From contig NZ_JAUNXR010000004.1 in NCBI RefSeq assembly GCF_030539665.1, positions 209,224-273,223 of the forward strand: a DNA stretch of 64,000 nucleotides, in the 5' to 3' direction. The position numbers and the translations under genes are program-made. A model generated the notes under the pieces. The model worked only from the letters and a program-made list of their open reading frames with translations, had not been told where the DNA came from and did not search any database. Below are positions 8,619-18,548 of the stretch, piece after piece (position 1 is the stretch's first letter; each line of letters opens with the position of its first letter). This DNA is from Methanobrevibacter sp. Its GTDB lineage: Archaea; Methanobacteriota; Methanobacteria; Methanobacteriales; Methanobacteriaceae.

Positions 8619-8641
8619 TGTTTCTATATTTTTCTTTTTTT
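8619..8641 (+). terminator. T-rich terminator after the FrhB-family gene
   Basis: Pyrimidine-rich stretch ending in seven T residues just after the stop codon, of the oligo-T type that ends archaeal transcription. It lies inside the possible upward extension of the following GNAT frame, which supports starting that gene at 8645. Confidence 0.4.
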
Positions 8642-8644
8642 AAC

Positions 8645-9139
8645 ATGACAATCAAGATAACTAAAACAGAATTCGATAATCTGGCCGAAATTGCAGAGTT
8701 GGCTGAGGAAATATGGAATGAATGCTTTATTGACATTATTTCACAAGGCCAAATTGACTACATGGTGGAACAATTCCAGTCATTGAAAGCTATGGAAAAT
8801 CAGGTGAAAAATGACAACTATAGCTATTATGGCGTTTATTTCGACGATAAACTTTGCGGATATTTTGGAATTCGATTAGAGGATGAAAAATTATTTTTAA
8901 GCAAATTATATCTTCACAAGGACTATCGTGGCCAAGGAATCGCTTCCAGAATGCTTCAGACCATTTTTGAAATAGGTAGAAATGAAGGCAAGAAATCAGT
9001 CTATCTTACAGTTAACAAGTACAACGATCAGGCCGTTGATGTTTACAATGCAAAGGGATTTGAAGTAATTGATAGTGTTGTAACTGACATTGGGGAAGGC
9101 TATGTGATGGACGACTATATTTTTGAATATGTCTTATAG
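8645..9139 (+). CDS. GNAT family N-acetyltransferase
   Basis: About 164 residues from ATG 8645; an in-frame ATG at 8618 would translate the T-tract as FLYFSFF and is unlikely. The GNAT core is clear: a substrate strand YYGVYFDDKLCGYFGIR, then LSKLYLHKDYRGQGIASRML (acetyl-CoA pyrophosphate loop, R-G-Q-G-I-A) and the C-terminal AVDVYNAKGFEV motif. The acceptor substrate cannot be told from sequence. It stands alone, between the FrhB-like gene and a DUF4143 ATPase, and is followed by a T-rich terminator. Confidence 0.85.
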   Translation: MTIKITKTEFDNLAEIAELAEEIWNECFIDIISQGQIDYMVEQFQSLKAMENQVKNDNYSYYGVYFDDKLCGYFGIRLEDEKLFLSKLYLHKDYRGQGIASRMLQTIFEIGRNEGKKSVYLTVNKYNDQAVDVYNAKGFEVIDSVVTDIGEGYVMDDYIFEYVL

Positions 9140-9140
9140 C

Positions 9141-9160
9141 TTTTTCCAATCTTTTTTTTT
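9141..9160 (+). terminator. oligo-T terminator after GNAT gene
   Basis: Two T-runs (five and nine T) immediately follow the stop of the acetyltransferase, as expected of archaeal intrinsic termination. Confidence 0.45.
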
Positions 9161-9219
9161 ACAAATGTGTCTAATGAAAGTCTACAAATTTATATAATTT
9201 ATTAAATGTTGGGATTGGC

Positions 9220-10488
9220 ATGTTTTATTATAATAGGATATTGGATGATTCATTGAAAGAATATTTGGAAATGGTGGGTGCAGTTTTAGTTGTTGGTCCT
9301 AAGTGGTGTGGTAAAACCACTACTGCTAAAAGACATGCAAAAAGTGTAATTGAATTTCAAAATCCTGATAAAAGAGATTCCTATTTGGAATTGGCTAATT
9401 TCAAACCCTCTCTTCTTTTAGAAGGAGAAAAGCCAAGACTTATTGATGAATGGCAAATAGCACCAGTTGTATGGGATGCTGTTAGAACAAGTGTAGATAA
9501 ATCAGAAGATGATGGATTATATATTTTGACTGGTTCCACATCTGTTGATGAAAGTCAAATCATGCATAGTGGTACGGGAAGAATAAGTAGGCTAATGATG
9601 AGGCCGATGAGTTTATTTGAAAGTAAAGAGTCAAATGGGAAAATCTCTTTAAAAGATTTATTTGAAAATCCCGATTTGGATATTGATGGCATCCAATCAG
9701 ATTTATCGATAGAAGATTTAGTTTTTGCAGCTTGTAGGGGAGGATGGCCCGACAGCTTAAATAAAAGAACTGATCATGCCAAATTATTTGTAGCTTATAA
9801 TTATGTTGACAGCATATGTGAAAGTGATGTGTCAAGCGTAGATGGCGTAAAAAGAAATCCTGAAATTGTTAGGGCAATATTAAGGACTTATGCTCGAAAT
9901 ATTTCTACATTAACAACCAACAAGACATTAATTTCCGATATTAGATCTAACTTTACAGAAATGTCCGATGCCACTTTTTATTCTTATGTAAATGCATTGG
10001 AAAGGTTATTTGTCATTTCAAATGTGGATTCCTGGAGACCAAACGTGAGATCAAAGTCATCCATCAGGGCTAGTTCTAAAAAGGAGTTCATTGATCCATC
10101 TATAGCTGTAGCTGCTTTAAATTTATCTCCTCGTGATTTGTTGTTTGATTTGGAAACATTTGGTTTTATTTTTGAAAATCTATGTATTCGTGATTTAGCT
10201 GTTTATTCATCTCTTAAAAGAGGTCATATTTCTTATTATCGTGATAGGGGAGGATTGGAAGCAGATTGTGTAATTCGTTTAAGGGATGGGAGATATGGGT
10301 TGATTGAATTTAAATTAGGTTCTAGAGAGCTGGACAAGGGGGCTAAAAACCTTTTGAAATTAAATGATTTAATTAAAGAAAAAGGATTTATGGAGCCAAG
10401 TTTTTTAGCTATTCTTACGGGAACTGAAATTGCATATACTCGTCCAGATGGAGTAAAGGTAATTCCGATAGGCACTTTAAGAGATTAA
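9220..10488 (+). CDS. AAA ATPase with C-terminal DUF4143 domain
   Basis: 422 residues. Walker A GPKWCGKTTT at 26-35, a Walker B-like LIDEWQ at ~74-79 (aspartate-glutamate followed by W, as in this family), the sensor strand LYILTGST, and a 'GGWPDSL' motif typical of DUF4143 ATPases. The C-terminal part holds a nuclease-like D..EFK pattern (EADCVIRL... IEFKLGS). Such proteins are common single-gene accessory elements in methanogens; their function is unsettled, with toxin-antitoxin or restriction-like roles suggested. Standalone transcription unit. No truncation seen. Confidence 0.85.
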   Translation: MFYYNRILDDSLKEYLEMVGAVLVVGPKWCGKTTTAKRHAKSVIEFQNPDKRDSYLELANFKPSLLLEGEKPRLIDEWQIAPVVWDAVRTSVDKSEDDGLYILTGSTSVDESQIMHSGTGRISRLMMRPMSLFESKESNGKISLKDLFENPDLDIDGIQSDLSIEDLVFAACRGGWPDSLNKRTDHAKLFVAYNYVDSICESDVSSVDGVKRNPEIVRAILRTYARNISTLTTNKTLISDIRSNFTEMSDATFYSYVNALERLFVISNVDSWRPNVRSKSSIRASSKKEFIDPSIAVAALNLSPRDLLFDLETFGFIFENLCIRDLAVYSSLKRGHISYYRDRGGLEADCVIRLRDGRYGLIEFKLGSRELDKGAKNLLKLNDLIKEKGFMEPSFLAILTGTEIAYTRPDGVKVIPIGTLRD

Positions 10489-10571
10489 GTATTTTTATAT
10501 ATTCTAAAAACAATATTATAGAATATAAATTTAAATATGATAATAAAATAATTGATAGTAGGTGAATAAGT

Positions 10572-11600
10572 ATGGATTTAATGAAAGAGCTTTCTTTAAC
10601 CCCAGGTATTTCTGGTTTTGAAGAAAAAATTGCTGATATTATTGAAAGAGAATTAAAAGATAATGTCGACTCCATTGAAAAGGACAGTATGGGAAATATT
10701 ATAGCTACCAAAAAAGGTGAAAATAAGAAGGCACCTACAATAATGCTTGCATCTCATATGGACGAAATAGGATTGATGGTCAGATACATTGATGATAAAG
10801 GATATATTAAATTCTCCAAAATCGGCGGAATCAACGATCAGATGTTGATGAATCAAACCGTAACCATTCATTCCGCCACTGGTGATCATGTTGGAGTCAT
10901 CGGTTCAAAGCCACCTCACGTTACAAAACCTGAAGAAAGGAACAAGGTTGTCCCGGCTGAGGATATGTTTATTGATATTGGAGCAAAGGATAAGGAAGAC
11001 GCCGAATCAATGGTCTGTGTAGGAGACCCAATCACATTCAAGTCATGGTATGAAGAATTCCCAAACGACTTGATTATGGGTAAGGCTTTGGATAACCGTG
11101 TTGGATGCTATGTGATGATGGAAGTTTTAAAAAGAGTGGACACTAGAGCTACCGTATATGGTGTAGGTACTGTACAGGAGGAAGTTGGTCTTAAAGGAGC
11201 TAAAACTTCATCATATAGATTAAATCCTGACATGGCTATTGCTTTAGATGTAACTTTATCTGGTGACCATCCTGGAATCAAGCCAGATGAGGCACCTGCA
11301 GTAATCGGCAAAGGACCTGCAATCATTTTGATTGACGCAAGCGGACGTGGAATCATCACTCAAAAGTCAATCAAGGACATGTTAATAAAAGCAGGTGACG
11401 AAAATGATATTGATTATCAATTGGAAGTAAGTGACGGCGGAACCACTGATGGTACTGCAATTCACTTGACAAGGGAAGGAATTCCAACAGGGGTTCTTTC
11501 AGTTCCAACAAGATATATCCACACTACAGTTAGCGTATGCAGTAAGAAGGATATTGAATCAACTATCGAATTAATCGTAGAAGCTATTAACAATCTCTAG
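10572..11600 (+). CDS. M42 family metallo-aminopeptidase
   Basis: 342 residues, full length. Metal ligands and catalytic groups are visible in order: [10 protein letters not shown] (H62, D64), [17 protein letters not shown] (catalytic Glu pair), [10 protein letters not shown] and RYIHTTVS near the end. M42 enzymes are tetrahedral dodecameric cytosolic aminopeptidases (TET type) that trim peptides released by the proteasome and other proteases. ATG with GGTGAATAAGT upstream. Followed by an eight-T terminator. Confidence 0.92.
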   Translation: MDLMKELSLTPGISGFEEKIADIIERELKDNVDSIEKDSMGNIIATKKGENKKAPTIMLASHMDEIGLMVRYIDDKGYIKFSKIGGINDQMLMNQTVTIHSATGDHVGVIGSKPPHVTKPEERNKVVPAEDMFIDIGAKDKEDAESMVCVGDPITFKSWYEEFPNDLIMGKALDNRVGCYVMMEVLKRVDTRATVYGVGTVQEEVGLKGAKTSSYRLNPDMAIALDVTLSGDHPGIKPDEAPAVIGKGPAIILIDASGRGIITQKSIKDMLIKAGDENDIDYQLEVSDGGTTDGTAIHLTREGIPTGVLSVPTRYIHTTVSVCSKKDIESTIELIVEAINNL

Positions 11601-11610
11601 CTTTTACAAC

Positions 11611-11618
11611 TTTTTTTT
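11611..11618 (+). terminator. oligo-T terminator after M42 peptidase
   Basis: Run of eight T residues 11 bp after the stop codon, ahead of the next gene's start at 11638; a plausible archaeal terminator, although the short gap may also allow readthrough. Confidence 0.35.
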
Positions 11619-11637
11619 ATATTTTTAAGGGTTTTTT

Positions 11638-12057
11638 ATGTTTAAAATAAGTATGACTCCTAGGTTTGGAGATATTGACGGATTAAGACATGTAAACAAT
11701 AATGTTTTAGGGGTTTGGTTTGAAACAGGAAGAAATGACATTTTCAGATTCTTCACTCCAAATTTAAGCTTGGATTATGAAGACTGGAAATTGATTCTTG
11801 TTCGTACAGAGTATGATTATCTGGGCCAAATGTTCTTTGACGGTGATGTTGAAATAAGAACTTACATTACAAAGATAGGCAACAGTTCATTTACAATAGG
11901 TCATGAAGCATGGCAGGATAATGAGCTTAAGGCAAAAGGTTTGGCGGTTCTGGTCCATTTTGACTTTATAGAGCAAAAATCAGTACCGATTCCAGATGAT
12001 ATTAGAACAAAGCTGGAAGAACATTTGATAGATGAGGCCGACATTGGCAAATTATAA
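11638..12057 (+). CDS. acyl-CoA thioesterase (hotdog fold, 4HBT type)
   Basis: 139 residues. The RFGDIDGLRHVNNNVLGVWFETGR segment is the 4-hydroxybenzoyl-CoA thioesterase signature: a catalytic aspartate followed by G-H-V-N-N and a long helix. The remainder alternates beta strands (VEIRTYI, SFTIGHEAW, AKGLAVLVHFD). Predicted to hydrolyse acyl-CoA thioesters; the natural substrate in a methanogen is unknown. Convergent with trmO, with a hairpin between them. Confidence 0.85.
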   Translation: MFKISMTPRFGDIDGLRHVNNNVLGVWFETGRNDIFRFFTPNLSLDYEDWKLILVRTEYDYLGQMFFDGDVEIRTYITKIGNSSFTIGHEAWQDNELKAKGLAVLVHFDFIEQKSVPIPDDIRTKLEEHLIDEADIGKL

Positions 12058-12070
12058 AAAAATGAGGATT

Positions 12071-12093
12071 TGATAGCTTATTTAAATCTATCA
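12071..12093. terminator. hairpin between convergent thioesterase and trmO genes
   Basis: TGATAG (12071-12076) pairs with CTATCA (12088-12093) across an 11-nt loop; T-rich on the + strand side afterwards. It overlaps the end of trmO and could serve both converging transcripts. Confidence 0.4.
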
Positions 12094-12563
12094 TCTGATT
12101 TTTTAGTTTTTGCATTTTGATGCTTTTTCTCAAACCATCCTATTTTTAATTCATCTATTGTATCTTCATATAAATGAGGAACATAAGGTTTGATGTCAAG
12201 CAATGGTGTTCCATTCAAAACATCCACATTACTGATGTGCACAACATTTCCTTCGACTTTTTCTACTTTTACAACAGAAGATCCAATGCGATTTGGTCTT
12301 TTTGGTGATCTTGTAGCAAATATTCCATGAGTATTGTCGTCTAAAAAGGGTTTTACTTCAAGTTTATACCCGTCAACTTTGTGCAACAAATAAAGTATGT
12401 TGATATGTGAGAAGCCTTCAAGGTCTTTTAAGCCTTCTTGAAACTTTTCATCAACTATGATTTGTCCTTCAACTCCAACTGCTCCAGTTGGTTGGATAGG
12501 CATTCCTTCAATTTCATTAAAAGGAGTTTTTATTGTTCCTAATTGTTCCATTTCAATAATCAT
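12078..12563 (-). CDS. trmO: tRNA (N6-threonylcarbamoyladenosine37-N6)-methyltransferase, TrmO/TsaA family
   Basis: 161 residues. Opens with the typical GTIKTPFNEIEGMPIQP block, then SHINILYLLH, FATRSPKRPNRIGSSVVKVEKVEG (the conserved RSP-RPN-IG motif) and LNGTPLLDIKPYVP. The fold is the beta-barrel SAM-binding TrmO/YaeB type, which N6-methylates t6A37 in tRNA. An alternative ATG at 12551 (MEQLG) would shorten the protein by four residues; the sequence does not decide between them. Confidence 0.88.
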   Translation of the reverse strand: MIIEMEQLGTIKTPFNEIEGMPIQPTGAVGVEGQIIVDEKFQEGLKDLEGFSHINILYLLHKVDGYKLEVKPFLDDNTHGIFATRSPKRPNRIGSSVVKVEKVEGNVVHISNVDVLNGTPLLDIKPYVPHLYEDTIDELKIGWFEKKHQNAKTKKSDDRFK

Positions 12564-12681
12564 GGTAATATTTTTTTACTTTTTAATTATTATATTTTAA
12601 TAAATTTTTTTAACTTAATGTGAAAATATATTAATATCGAATTTTATAATTATATTATATAATACAAATGGAAGTTTTATT

Positions 12682-12888
12682 ATGGAATTAAGTGCAAGAA
12701 ATCAATTAAAAGGTAAAGTAAGCGAAGTAAATCTTGGTATGATAACTGCAAGTATTAAAATCGAAGTGGAAGATCCTACCACTATCACTGCTGTAATTAC
12801 CAAAGAGTCTGCTGAAAAATTAGGTCTTAAAGAAGGGGATGATGTTAAAGCTATCATCAAATCCACAGAAATTATTGTTGGAAAATAA
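12682..12888 (+). CDS. TOBE-domain molybdate/tungstate-binding protein (Mop-like)
   Basis: 68 residues comprising one complete Mop/TOBE domain: SARNQLKGKVSEVNLG..., a central IKIEVEDP strand and ESAEKLGLKEGDDVKAIIKSTEI. Such small proteins assemble into oxyanion-binding oligomers that store or deliver molybdate or tungstate. It lies close to moaE, on the opposite strand, which agrees with a role in Mo/W cofactor supply for formylmethanofuran or formate dehydrogenases. Its own promoter is the AT-rich 118 bp gap divergent from trmO. Confidence 0.9.
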   Translation: MELSARNQLKGKVSEVNLGMITASIKIEVEDPTTITAVITKESAEKLGLKEGDDVKAIIKSTEIIVGK

Positions 12889-12902
12889 ATATTTTCCAAT
12901 CC

Positions 12903-12912
12903 TTTTTTTTTA
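12903..12912 (+). terminator. oligo-T terminator after the Mop-like gene
   Basis: Ten T residues starting 15 bp after the stop codon; they touch the end of the convergent small membrane gene. Confidence 0.45.
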
Positions 12913-13098
12913 ACTAGAAGAAATTATGTTCCTTATAATTTCTATTAAACTAAAATCAAAGTAGCTTTGAGCTAATAGTATTAAGAATATTATCAGCAAT
13001 ATTATAAAAATTGTTTTCAGGTGTTTTACAATACAATAAACAATTCCAAACAATAATAGAATTTTTATAAAAAAGAAAATTAGAGAAGATAATTCCAT
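12910..13098 (-). CDS. small hydrophobic membrane protein
   Basis: 62 residues, almost entirely hydrophobic: two probable transmembrane segments (about residues 5-24 and 27-46) with a KHLK turn between them. No family recognised. It begins 3 bp after moaE and is the last gene of the minus-strand run M14-like peptidase, nadM, moaE, so co-transcription is likely. Moderate confidence because the composition is simple and no homology can be checked. Confidence 0.5.
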   Translation of the reverse strand: MELSSLIFFFIKILLLFGIVYCIVKHLKTIFIILLIIFLILLAQSYFDFSLIEIIRNIISSS

Positions 13099-13101
13099 TC
13101 A

Positions 13102-13539
13102 TTATCCTCCTGCCATAATGGTTTTCACGCCTTCATTTGAAATTTCTTCTTTTTTAAATTCAACTTCGAATTTAACCCTTTCAATAACATCTTTCAAGGC
13201 ATCTAAAGTTTCTCCTCTATGGTTTCCGAGAACGGCTACTAAAAACAATGGGTCGCCAGTATAGAATTCACCTATGTGGTGTATTACGGAAATTTCAAAT
13301 ACGTTATATTTTATTTTAGCTGATTCCACAATCTTTTCAATCTCTTCAGTAGTTTTTTCAACGTCAGGTGTAGTTAAAATTAACTTGTCCAGAGTCATTT
13401 CGTCTTCTTTTCCACGTACAATTCCTTCAAATGTAAAGATGGCTCCTGAATAGTCAACTTTCTGACTTTTTTTAAGATCAGCTATCAAGTCTGCCATTTC
13501 AATTTTTTCTTCCTTGTTTTCAATAATTTTCACGACCAT
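13102..13539 (-). CDS. moaE: molybdopterin synthase catalytic subunit MoaE
   Basis: About 145 residues from ATG 13539; a GTG at 13548 directly after the nadM stop is also in frame, but a GTGATT-like site precedes the ATG. The family signatures are present: a GAIFTFEGIVRG opening, HHIGEFYTGDPLFLVAV, and the active-site stretch HRGETLDALKD...VKFEVEFKKEE (conserved His-Arg and lysines). MoaE transfers two sulfurs from MoaD thiocarboxylate to precursor Z to form molybdopterin, the cofactor base for Mo/W enzymes. MoaD is not in the window. Confidence 0.88.
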   Translation of the reverse strand: MVVKIIENKEEKIEMADLIADLKKSQKVDYSGAIFTFEGIVRGKEDEMTLDKLILTTPDVEKTTEEIEKIVESAKIKYNVFEISVIHHIGEFYTGDPLFLVAVLGNHRGETLDALKDVIERVKFEVEFKKEEISNEGVKTIMAGG

Positions 13540-13548
13540 TTCAATCAC

Positions 13549-14800
<1,252 letters not shown>

Positions 14801-15148
14801 AAAATTCCCTAATAACGCTTTATTTATCTAACTTTTGTTATTTTTAATTAAAATAGTTTATTATTTTGTTTTTAAGTAATTATGCAATTCTCAATTAAAA
14901 AAAATTAAGCATTGTTTTAAAAGATCGACAACGGATCTTCTTTTAGTTGGCTGTTATTTTTTCCATTATTCTTCTTTCAATTCTTAATTTTAACATTTGA
15001 TTGCATATTTTTGCTTATGGATGAATGGGGCATGTTAATTAGCTTTAAAATCTTTAATAATGAAGAATTAGACATTTGATTATTTTTGGATAATTTATAT
15101 TAAATAGTTTTTATAAATATTTTCTATATAAAACTGGAGTTTTTTAAA
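14801..15148. other. 348-bp gene-free divergent promoter region
   Basis: Very A+T rich. Holds a 6-bp hairpin (AAGATC/GATCTT, about 14922-14940) followed by CTTTT, and just before the gene at 15149 a TATA-like TTTATAAATA and a CTGGAG ribosome binding site. Only frames of about 20 codons or fewer are present; none was called. Confidence 0.5.
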
Positions 15149-15808
15149 ATGGATAAAAATAAAAAGATTATTCTAGTAGCGGCAATTGTAGTTGTAGTGG
15201 CTATTGTTGCAGGAGCATTATTTTCAGGTATTTTAAATTCTTCATCTAGTGAGGGAACCACTCCTTTTTCCAACGAATTTATGGAAGGGGATTTTGTAGG
15301 TACTGTTAACGTAGTTAACAATACTGATAAATGGGCTGTTGCTTATAAGGATCCGGTCCATCACATTGAATATAATGTTTCCACTTGTAAAAACGCATCC
15401 TTTTTAGTTGACTTGTACAGTGTTCAGGGAATGACAGGTCCGGAGCATAGAACTTTTAACAACCAGAACTGGGACATATACCTTGGACAAGGTCAGCAGG
15501 AAATCAACAATAGGAACGTGACTTTACAGATTTTCATGTGTGTGGCTGATAAAGATAACCAGAGCTATGTTATTTACGCAATATTCAACAACAACACTCA
15601 AGTTAAAGTGGGCAACAATCTTTATTGTGATGCATTTACAGAATATATTGAACCTTTACTCACATCCATCACATTGAAACATAATTCCGGAGCTCCGGAA
15701 CTTTATGATTTGTTGGGTGTAGATAAAGCAACCTTTGATCAACAGGCTGATTTGCTTAAAGAGGTTAAAAAAGGAAACCAAACAGCTATAGCACAATTAA
15801 GTGGATGA
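15149..15808 (+). CDS. secreted or membrane-anchored protein of unknown function
   Basis: 219 residues. DKNKKK-type positive start, then one long hydrophobic segment (about 6-30), then a serine-rich linker (SSSSEG) and a soluble domain with several possible N-glycosylation sequons (NNT, NVS, NAS, NNT). The soluble part contains EYNVSTCKNASFLVDLYSVQG and a pattern of alternating strands; I do not recognise the family. The anchored topology suggests exposure at the cell surface. It overlaps no neighbour, and its stop is 4 bp before the tsr3 start, so the two are probably co-transcribed. Confidence 0.65.
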   Translation: MDKNKKIILVAAIVVVVAIVAGALFSGILNSSSSEGTTPFSNEFMEGDFVGTVNVVNNTDKWAVAYKDPVHHIEYNVSTCKNASFLVDLYSVQGMTGPEHRTFNNQNWDIYLGQGQQEINNRNVTLQIFMCVADKDNQSYVIYAIFNNNTQVKVGNNLYCDAFTEYIEPLLTSITLKHNSGAPELYDLLGVDKATFDQQADLLKEVKKGNQTAIAQLSG

Positions 15809-15812
15809 TAAT

Positions 15813-16328
15813 ATGAACATAACAGTTTTTCATGCAAATGAATGCGACAGAAAGAAATGTACAACAGTAAAAATGGAAAAACTAGGCAAATGTAGGATTG
15901 TCAACAACATTAACAAAATTCCTTCAGGAGCCATTGTCCTGAATCCTTTTGCAGAGAAAGCTGTTTCCTATGAAGATTATCGATTCGTATCAAGAAGGGG
16001 AATTGTGGGTCTTGACTGCTCTTGGAATGAAGTTACAAAATCCAAAAAGTTTTTTGCTCTTTCCAAGTATCACAGATCCCTTCCATTCTTAATAGCTACC
16101 AATCCTGTAAACTATGGCAAGCCATGTATTCTGTCAACAGTTGAAGCAATCGCTGCAACTCTTTATATTACTCGATTTAAAGAAGAGGCTGAAGATATGC
16201 TTCAGGGATTCAAATGGGGTCATACTTTTTTAGAGTTAAATCATGAACTCTTAGAAGCATATAGTGAAGCCGATACAAGTAAAGAAGTTGTAGAAATTCA
16301 AAATAATTTCTTAGAATCTAAGAAATAA
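15813..16328 (+). CDS. tsr3: Tsr3-family rRNA aminocarboxypropyltransferase
   Basis: About 171 residues from ATG 15813, which has a GGATGAT site; a GTG at 15801 overlaps the preceding stop. Signature segments of the archaeal DUF367/Tsr3 family: HANECDRKKCT, LNPFAEKAVS, RGIVGLDCSWNEV, RSLPFLIATNPVNYGKPC.LSTVEA and GFKWGHTFLELN. Tsr3 transfers the 3-amino-3-carboxypropyl group of SAM to a hypermodified pseudouridine of small-subunit rRNA. The next gene encodes ribosomal protein L40e, consistent with a ribosome-related context. Confidence 0.92.
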   Translation: MNITVFHANECDRKKCTTVKMEKLGKCRIVNNINKIPSGAIVLNPFAEKAVSYEDYRFVSRRGIVGLDCSWNEVTKSKKFFALSKYHRSLPFLIATNPVNYGKPCILSTVEAIAATLYITRFKEEAEDMLQGFKWGHTFLELNHELLEAYSEADTSKEVVEIQNNFLESKK

Positions 16329-16466
16329 GGCAGTTTTACTAAAGATTTAAATACTATTAAAATTAAAATATTTATTAATAGTTATATTAAACGGAATTTA
16401 AATCTGATTTTGTTATAACGATTATTAATTTAATTTGTTTTTAATATTTATAAGGAGGAATTACCT

Positions 16467-16613
16467 ATGGCAAGATTCGAAGAAGCGGAAAACAGAATGT
16501 TTAATGTTAAAATTTGCTTAAAATGTAATGCTCGTAACCCTGCTAGTGCAACCACTTGCAGAAAATGTGGTTACAAAGGTTTAAGGTACAAAGCAAAAGA
16601 ACCAAGAGGATAG
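16467..16613 (+). CDS. rpl40e: 50S ribosomal protein L40e
   Basis: A 48-codon gene with a strong AAGGAGGA ribosome binding site. The product starts [16 protein letters not shown] and has the zinc ribbon C-x2-C-x10-C-x2-C ([19 protein letters not shown]), ending in a basic KAKEPRG tail. This is the archaeal/eukaryotic large-subunit protein L40e, stabilised by one zinc. It has its own AT-rich promoter region after tsr3 and is followed by T-rich sequence. Confidence 0.96.
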   Translation: MARFEEAENRMFNVKICLKCNARNPASATTCRKCGYKGLRYKAKEPRG

Positions 16614-16670
16614 ATTTATTCTCTTTTTAACTATTTTTTCTTTTTTTAAAAATTATTATTAGATGATATT

Positions 16671-17420
16671 ATGGCAATTGTAGAAGAACAAATTAAAGAA
16701 ATCTTAAAAACTAGGAAGATTCATTTCACACTTATTGATCCTGATGAACAAACTCCTGAAGAAGCTTTAAATATTGCAAAATTAGCTATTGAGGCCGGAA
16801 CCGATGGAATTATGATTGGTGGATCAACTGTTAATAATGAAGATGTTGATAATACTTGTAAAATTTTATCAGAAAATGTTGATGTGCCTATTATTATTTT
16901 CCCAGGAAATACTAGTAGTGTAAGCAAATATGCTGATGCAATATTTTATATGAGCTATTTAAACTCAAACAATCCGTACTGGATTATTGGTGCACAAGCT
17001 TTGGGTTCAATGGCTGTTAAAAAATCAGGTATTGAAAGATTACCTATGGGATATGTCGTAGCTGAACCTGGCGGAACAGTTGGTTGGGTTGGAGATGCAA
17101 AATTGATTCCAAGGGACAAACCAAAACTTGCAGCAGCTTATGCATTAGCTTCTGAATCTTTAGGTCAAAGATTCTTCTACATTGAAGCAGGTTCTGGTGC
17201 TGATAAACCAATACCTCCAGAAATGGTGGCTTACATTAAAATGGCTACCGATGACATGGTTTTAGTCGTTGGTGGTGGTATTAGGGATGCAGAATCAGCA
17301 TACACTGCAGCTAAGGCTGGTGGAGATATCATTGTAACTGGTACTATTGTTGAAGAAACCGATGATATCAAAGCAAAAATATTTGAAATTACATCAGCTA
17401 TTAGAAAAGCATCAGAGTGA
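16671..17420 (+). CDS. geranylgeranylglyceryl phosphate synthase
   Basis: 249 residues, TIM barrel. Motifs: HFTLIDPDEQTPEEAL at the start, GTDGIMIGGST, IFPGNTSSVS, MGYVVAEPGGTVGWVG, FFYIEAGSGADKPI and the phosphate-binding VVGGGIRDAESA. The enzyme joins sn-glycerol-1-phosphate and geranylgeranyl diphosphate, the first committed ether-lipid step that defines archaeal membranes. Full length. A perfect hairpin overlaps its stop codon (17414-17438). Confidence 0.95.
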   Translation: MAIVEEQIKEILKTRKIHFTLIDPDEQTPEEALNIAKLAIEAGTDGIMIGGSTVNNEDVDNTCKILSENVDVPIIIFPGNTSSVSKYADAIFYMSYLNSNNPYWIIGAQALGSMAVKKSGIERLPMGYVVAEPGGTVGWVGDAKLIPRDKPKLAAAYALASESLGQRFFYIEAGSGADKPIPPEMVAYIKMATDDMVLVVGGGIRDAESAYTAAKAGGDIIVTGTIVEETDDIKAKIFEITSAIRKASE

Positions 17421-17438
17421 TTTCTTTTCAATCACTCT
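17414..17438 (+). terminator. 9-bp hairpin spanning the GGGP synthase stop codon
   Basis: AGAGTGATT (17414-17422) pairs perfectly with AATCACTCT (17430-17438) over a 7-nt loop. The stop codon (17418-17420) lies inside the left arm; T-rich sequence follows. Likely a terminator or 3'-end stabiliser separating this gene from nurA. Confidence 0.55.
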
Positions 17439-17478
17439 TACTATTTATTTTAATAATACTATTCACATAATATAAATT

Positions 17479-18537
17479 ATGTTAGACTCATTGTATTTAG
17501 AAGCAGCTAAAAAAAGAGGCTCTATTAAAGAAATTCTTCCAGAAATCAATGATAATGGAAGCATTTCCGAAATGTGGGAAAATATTCCAATTTCACCTAG
17601 TTCTAATAAAATCTCTATCGGAGCCGGAGATGGCAGTTTTAATAAAAAAAAGTTTTTGGCATTTACATTTTACGCAGTAGGATGTGAATCCCTGGTTTTT
17701 GACGATGAATTTGTAAAAATTGACGATTCAATCCTGGATACAATAGAACATCACCATAATATTGACGATTTATTAAGATTGTATATGGGTGTTTTAGAAA
17801 CCAAAAATGCCATAAAAACAATTGAAGGTTTTAATATAGATTATTATCTTTTTGATGGATCATTGTTAGGGGATTTAATAAGGCCCTTCCCATCTGGAAT
17901 TAACATATCTAAATCAATGAGGAATGAAATATTGGATATGGCCTTGGAGGAACTTAAAGAGAATATTAGATTTTTCAATTTTAAATTACAGGCTCCTAGA
18001 ATTATTGAAAAATATTACAATATTCACAGGGATAAAACTAATTATATAATGTTTTTAACTTCAATAGAGCAGTTGCTTCTTTTAAAACAACTGCTAAAGT
18101 ATAAAAAAAAGATAATTGCAGTATCAAAAACTTCAACTAACAGGGATCTATTCAGAAGCAACATTCCAGACATATCCATTTTTGACAAGTATACTAATGG
18201 AAAATCAGGAATATCCAAGATAATTTATAAAAAGGTTGCTAATGAGGTTAAATACAACTTTTTAGTTGAAAATGAATTTTTTAAGGATTTGATTTTCACA
18301 ATTTTTTATTTAAGGCTAGATGATAATAAAAACGTGCTGAAGGTTGAATTGCCTTACAGGGCTTCCAGAGATGAAGTTTTGGAGATTGTAAAAAATATAA
18401 AGAAATATTCTACTGACGGTTATCCATATTTGCTTAAAAAAGCACATAATGATGTCGTCATTACTAACCGGGATATGGATTCGTTAGCGGCAATGGTTAA
18501 TTTAAGGGAAAAAATCGGTAGGGAAATGTTAAGATAG
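17479..18537 (+). CDS. nurA: NurA 5'-3' nuclease
   Basis: 352 residues. NurA domain with the first acidic motif IGAGDGSFNKK and the second YYLFDGSLLGDLIRP, and a conserved C-terminal region (RASRDEVLEIVKNI...GYPYLLKKAHNDVVITNRDM). NurA is a toroidal dimer that resects DNA ends together with the HerA hexameric translocase. No obvious ribosome binding site precedes the ATG, so the transcript may be leaderless. herA starts 11 bp later, followed by mre11 and rad50: the standard archaeal four-gene end-resection set. Confidence 0.93.
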   Translation: MLDSLYLEAAKKRGSIKEILPEINDNGSISEMWENIPISPSSNKISIGAGDGSFNKKKFLAFTFYAVGCESLVFDDEFVKIDDSILDTIEHHHNIDDLLRLYMGVLETKNAIKTIEGFNIDYYLFDGSLLGDLIRPFPSGINISKSMRNEILDMALEELKENIRFFNFKLQAPRIIEKYYNIHRDKTNYIMFLTSIEQLLLLKQLLKYKKKIIAVSKTSTNRDLFRSNIPDISIFDKYTNGKSGISKIIYKKVANEVKYNFLVENEFFKDLIFTIFYLRLDDNKNVLKVELPYRASRDEVLEIVKNIKKYSTDGYPYLLKKAHNDVVITNRDMDSLAAMVNLREKIGREMLR

Positions 18538-18548
18538 GAGTTCTTTTT

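Noticed and set aside
15020..15080. 20-codon frame starting ATGGATGAATGGGGC in the gap before 15149
   Set aside because: No ribosome site and no recognisable motif; too short to support.
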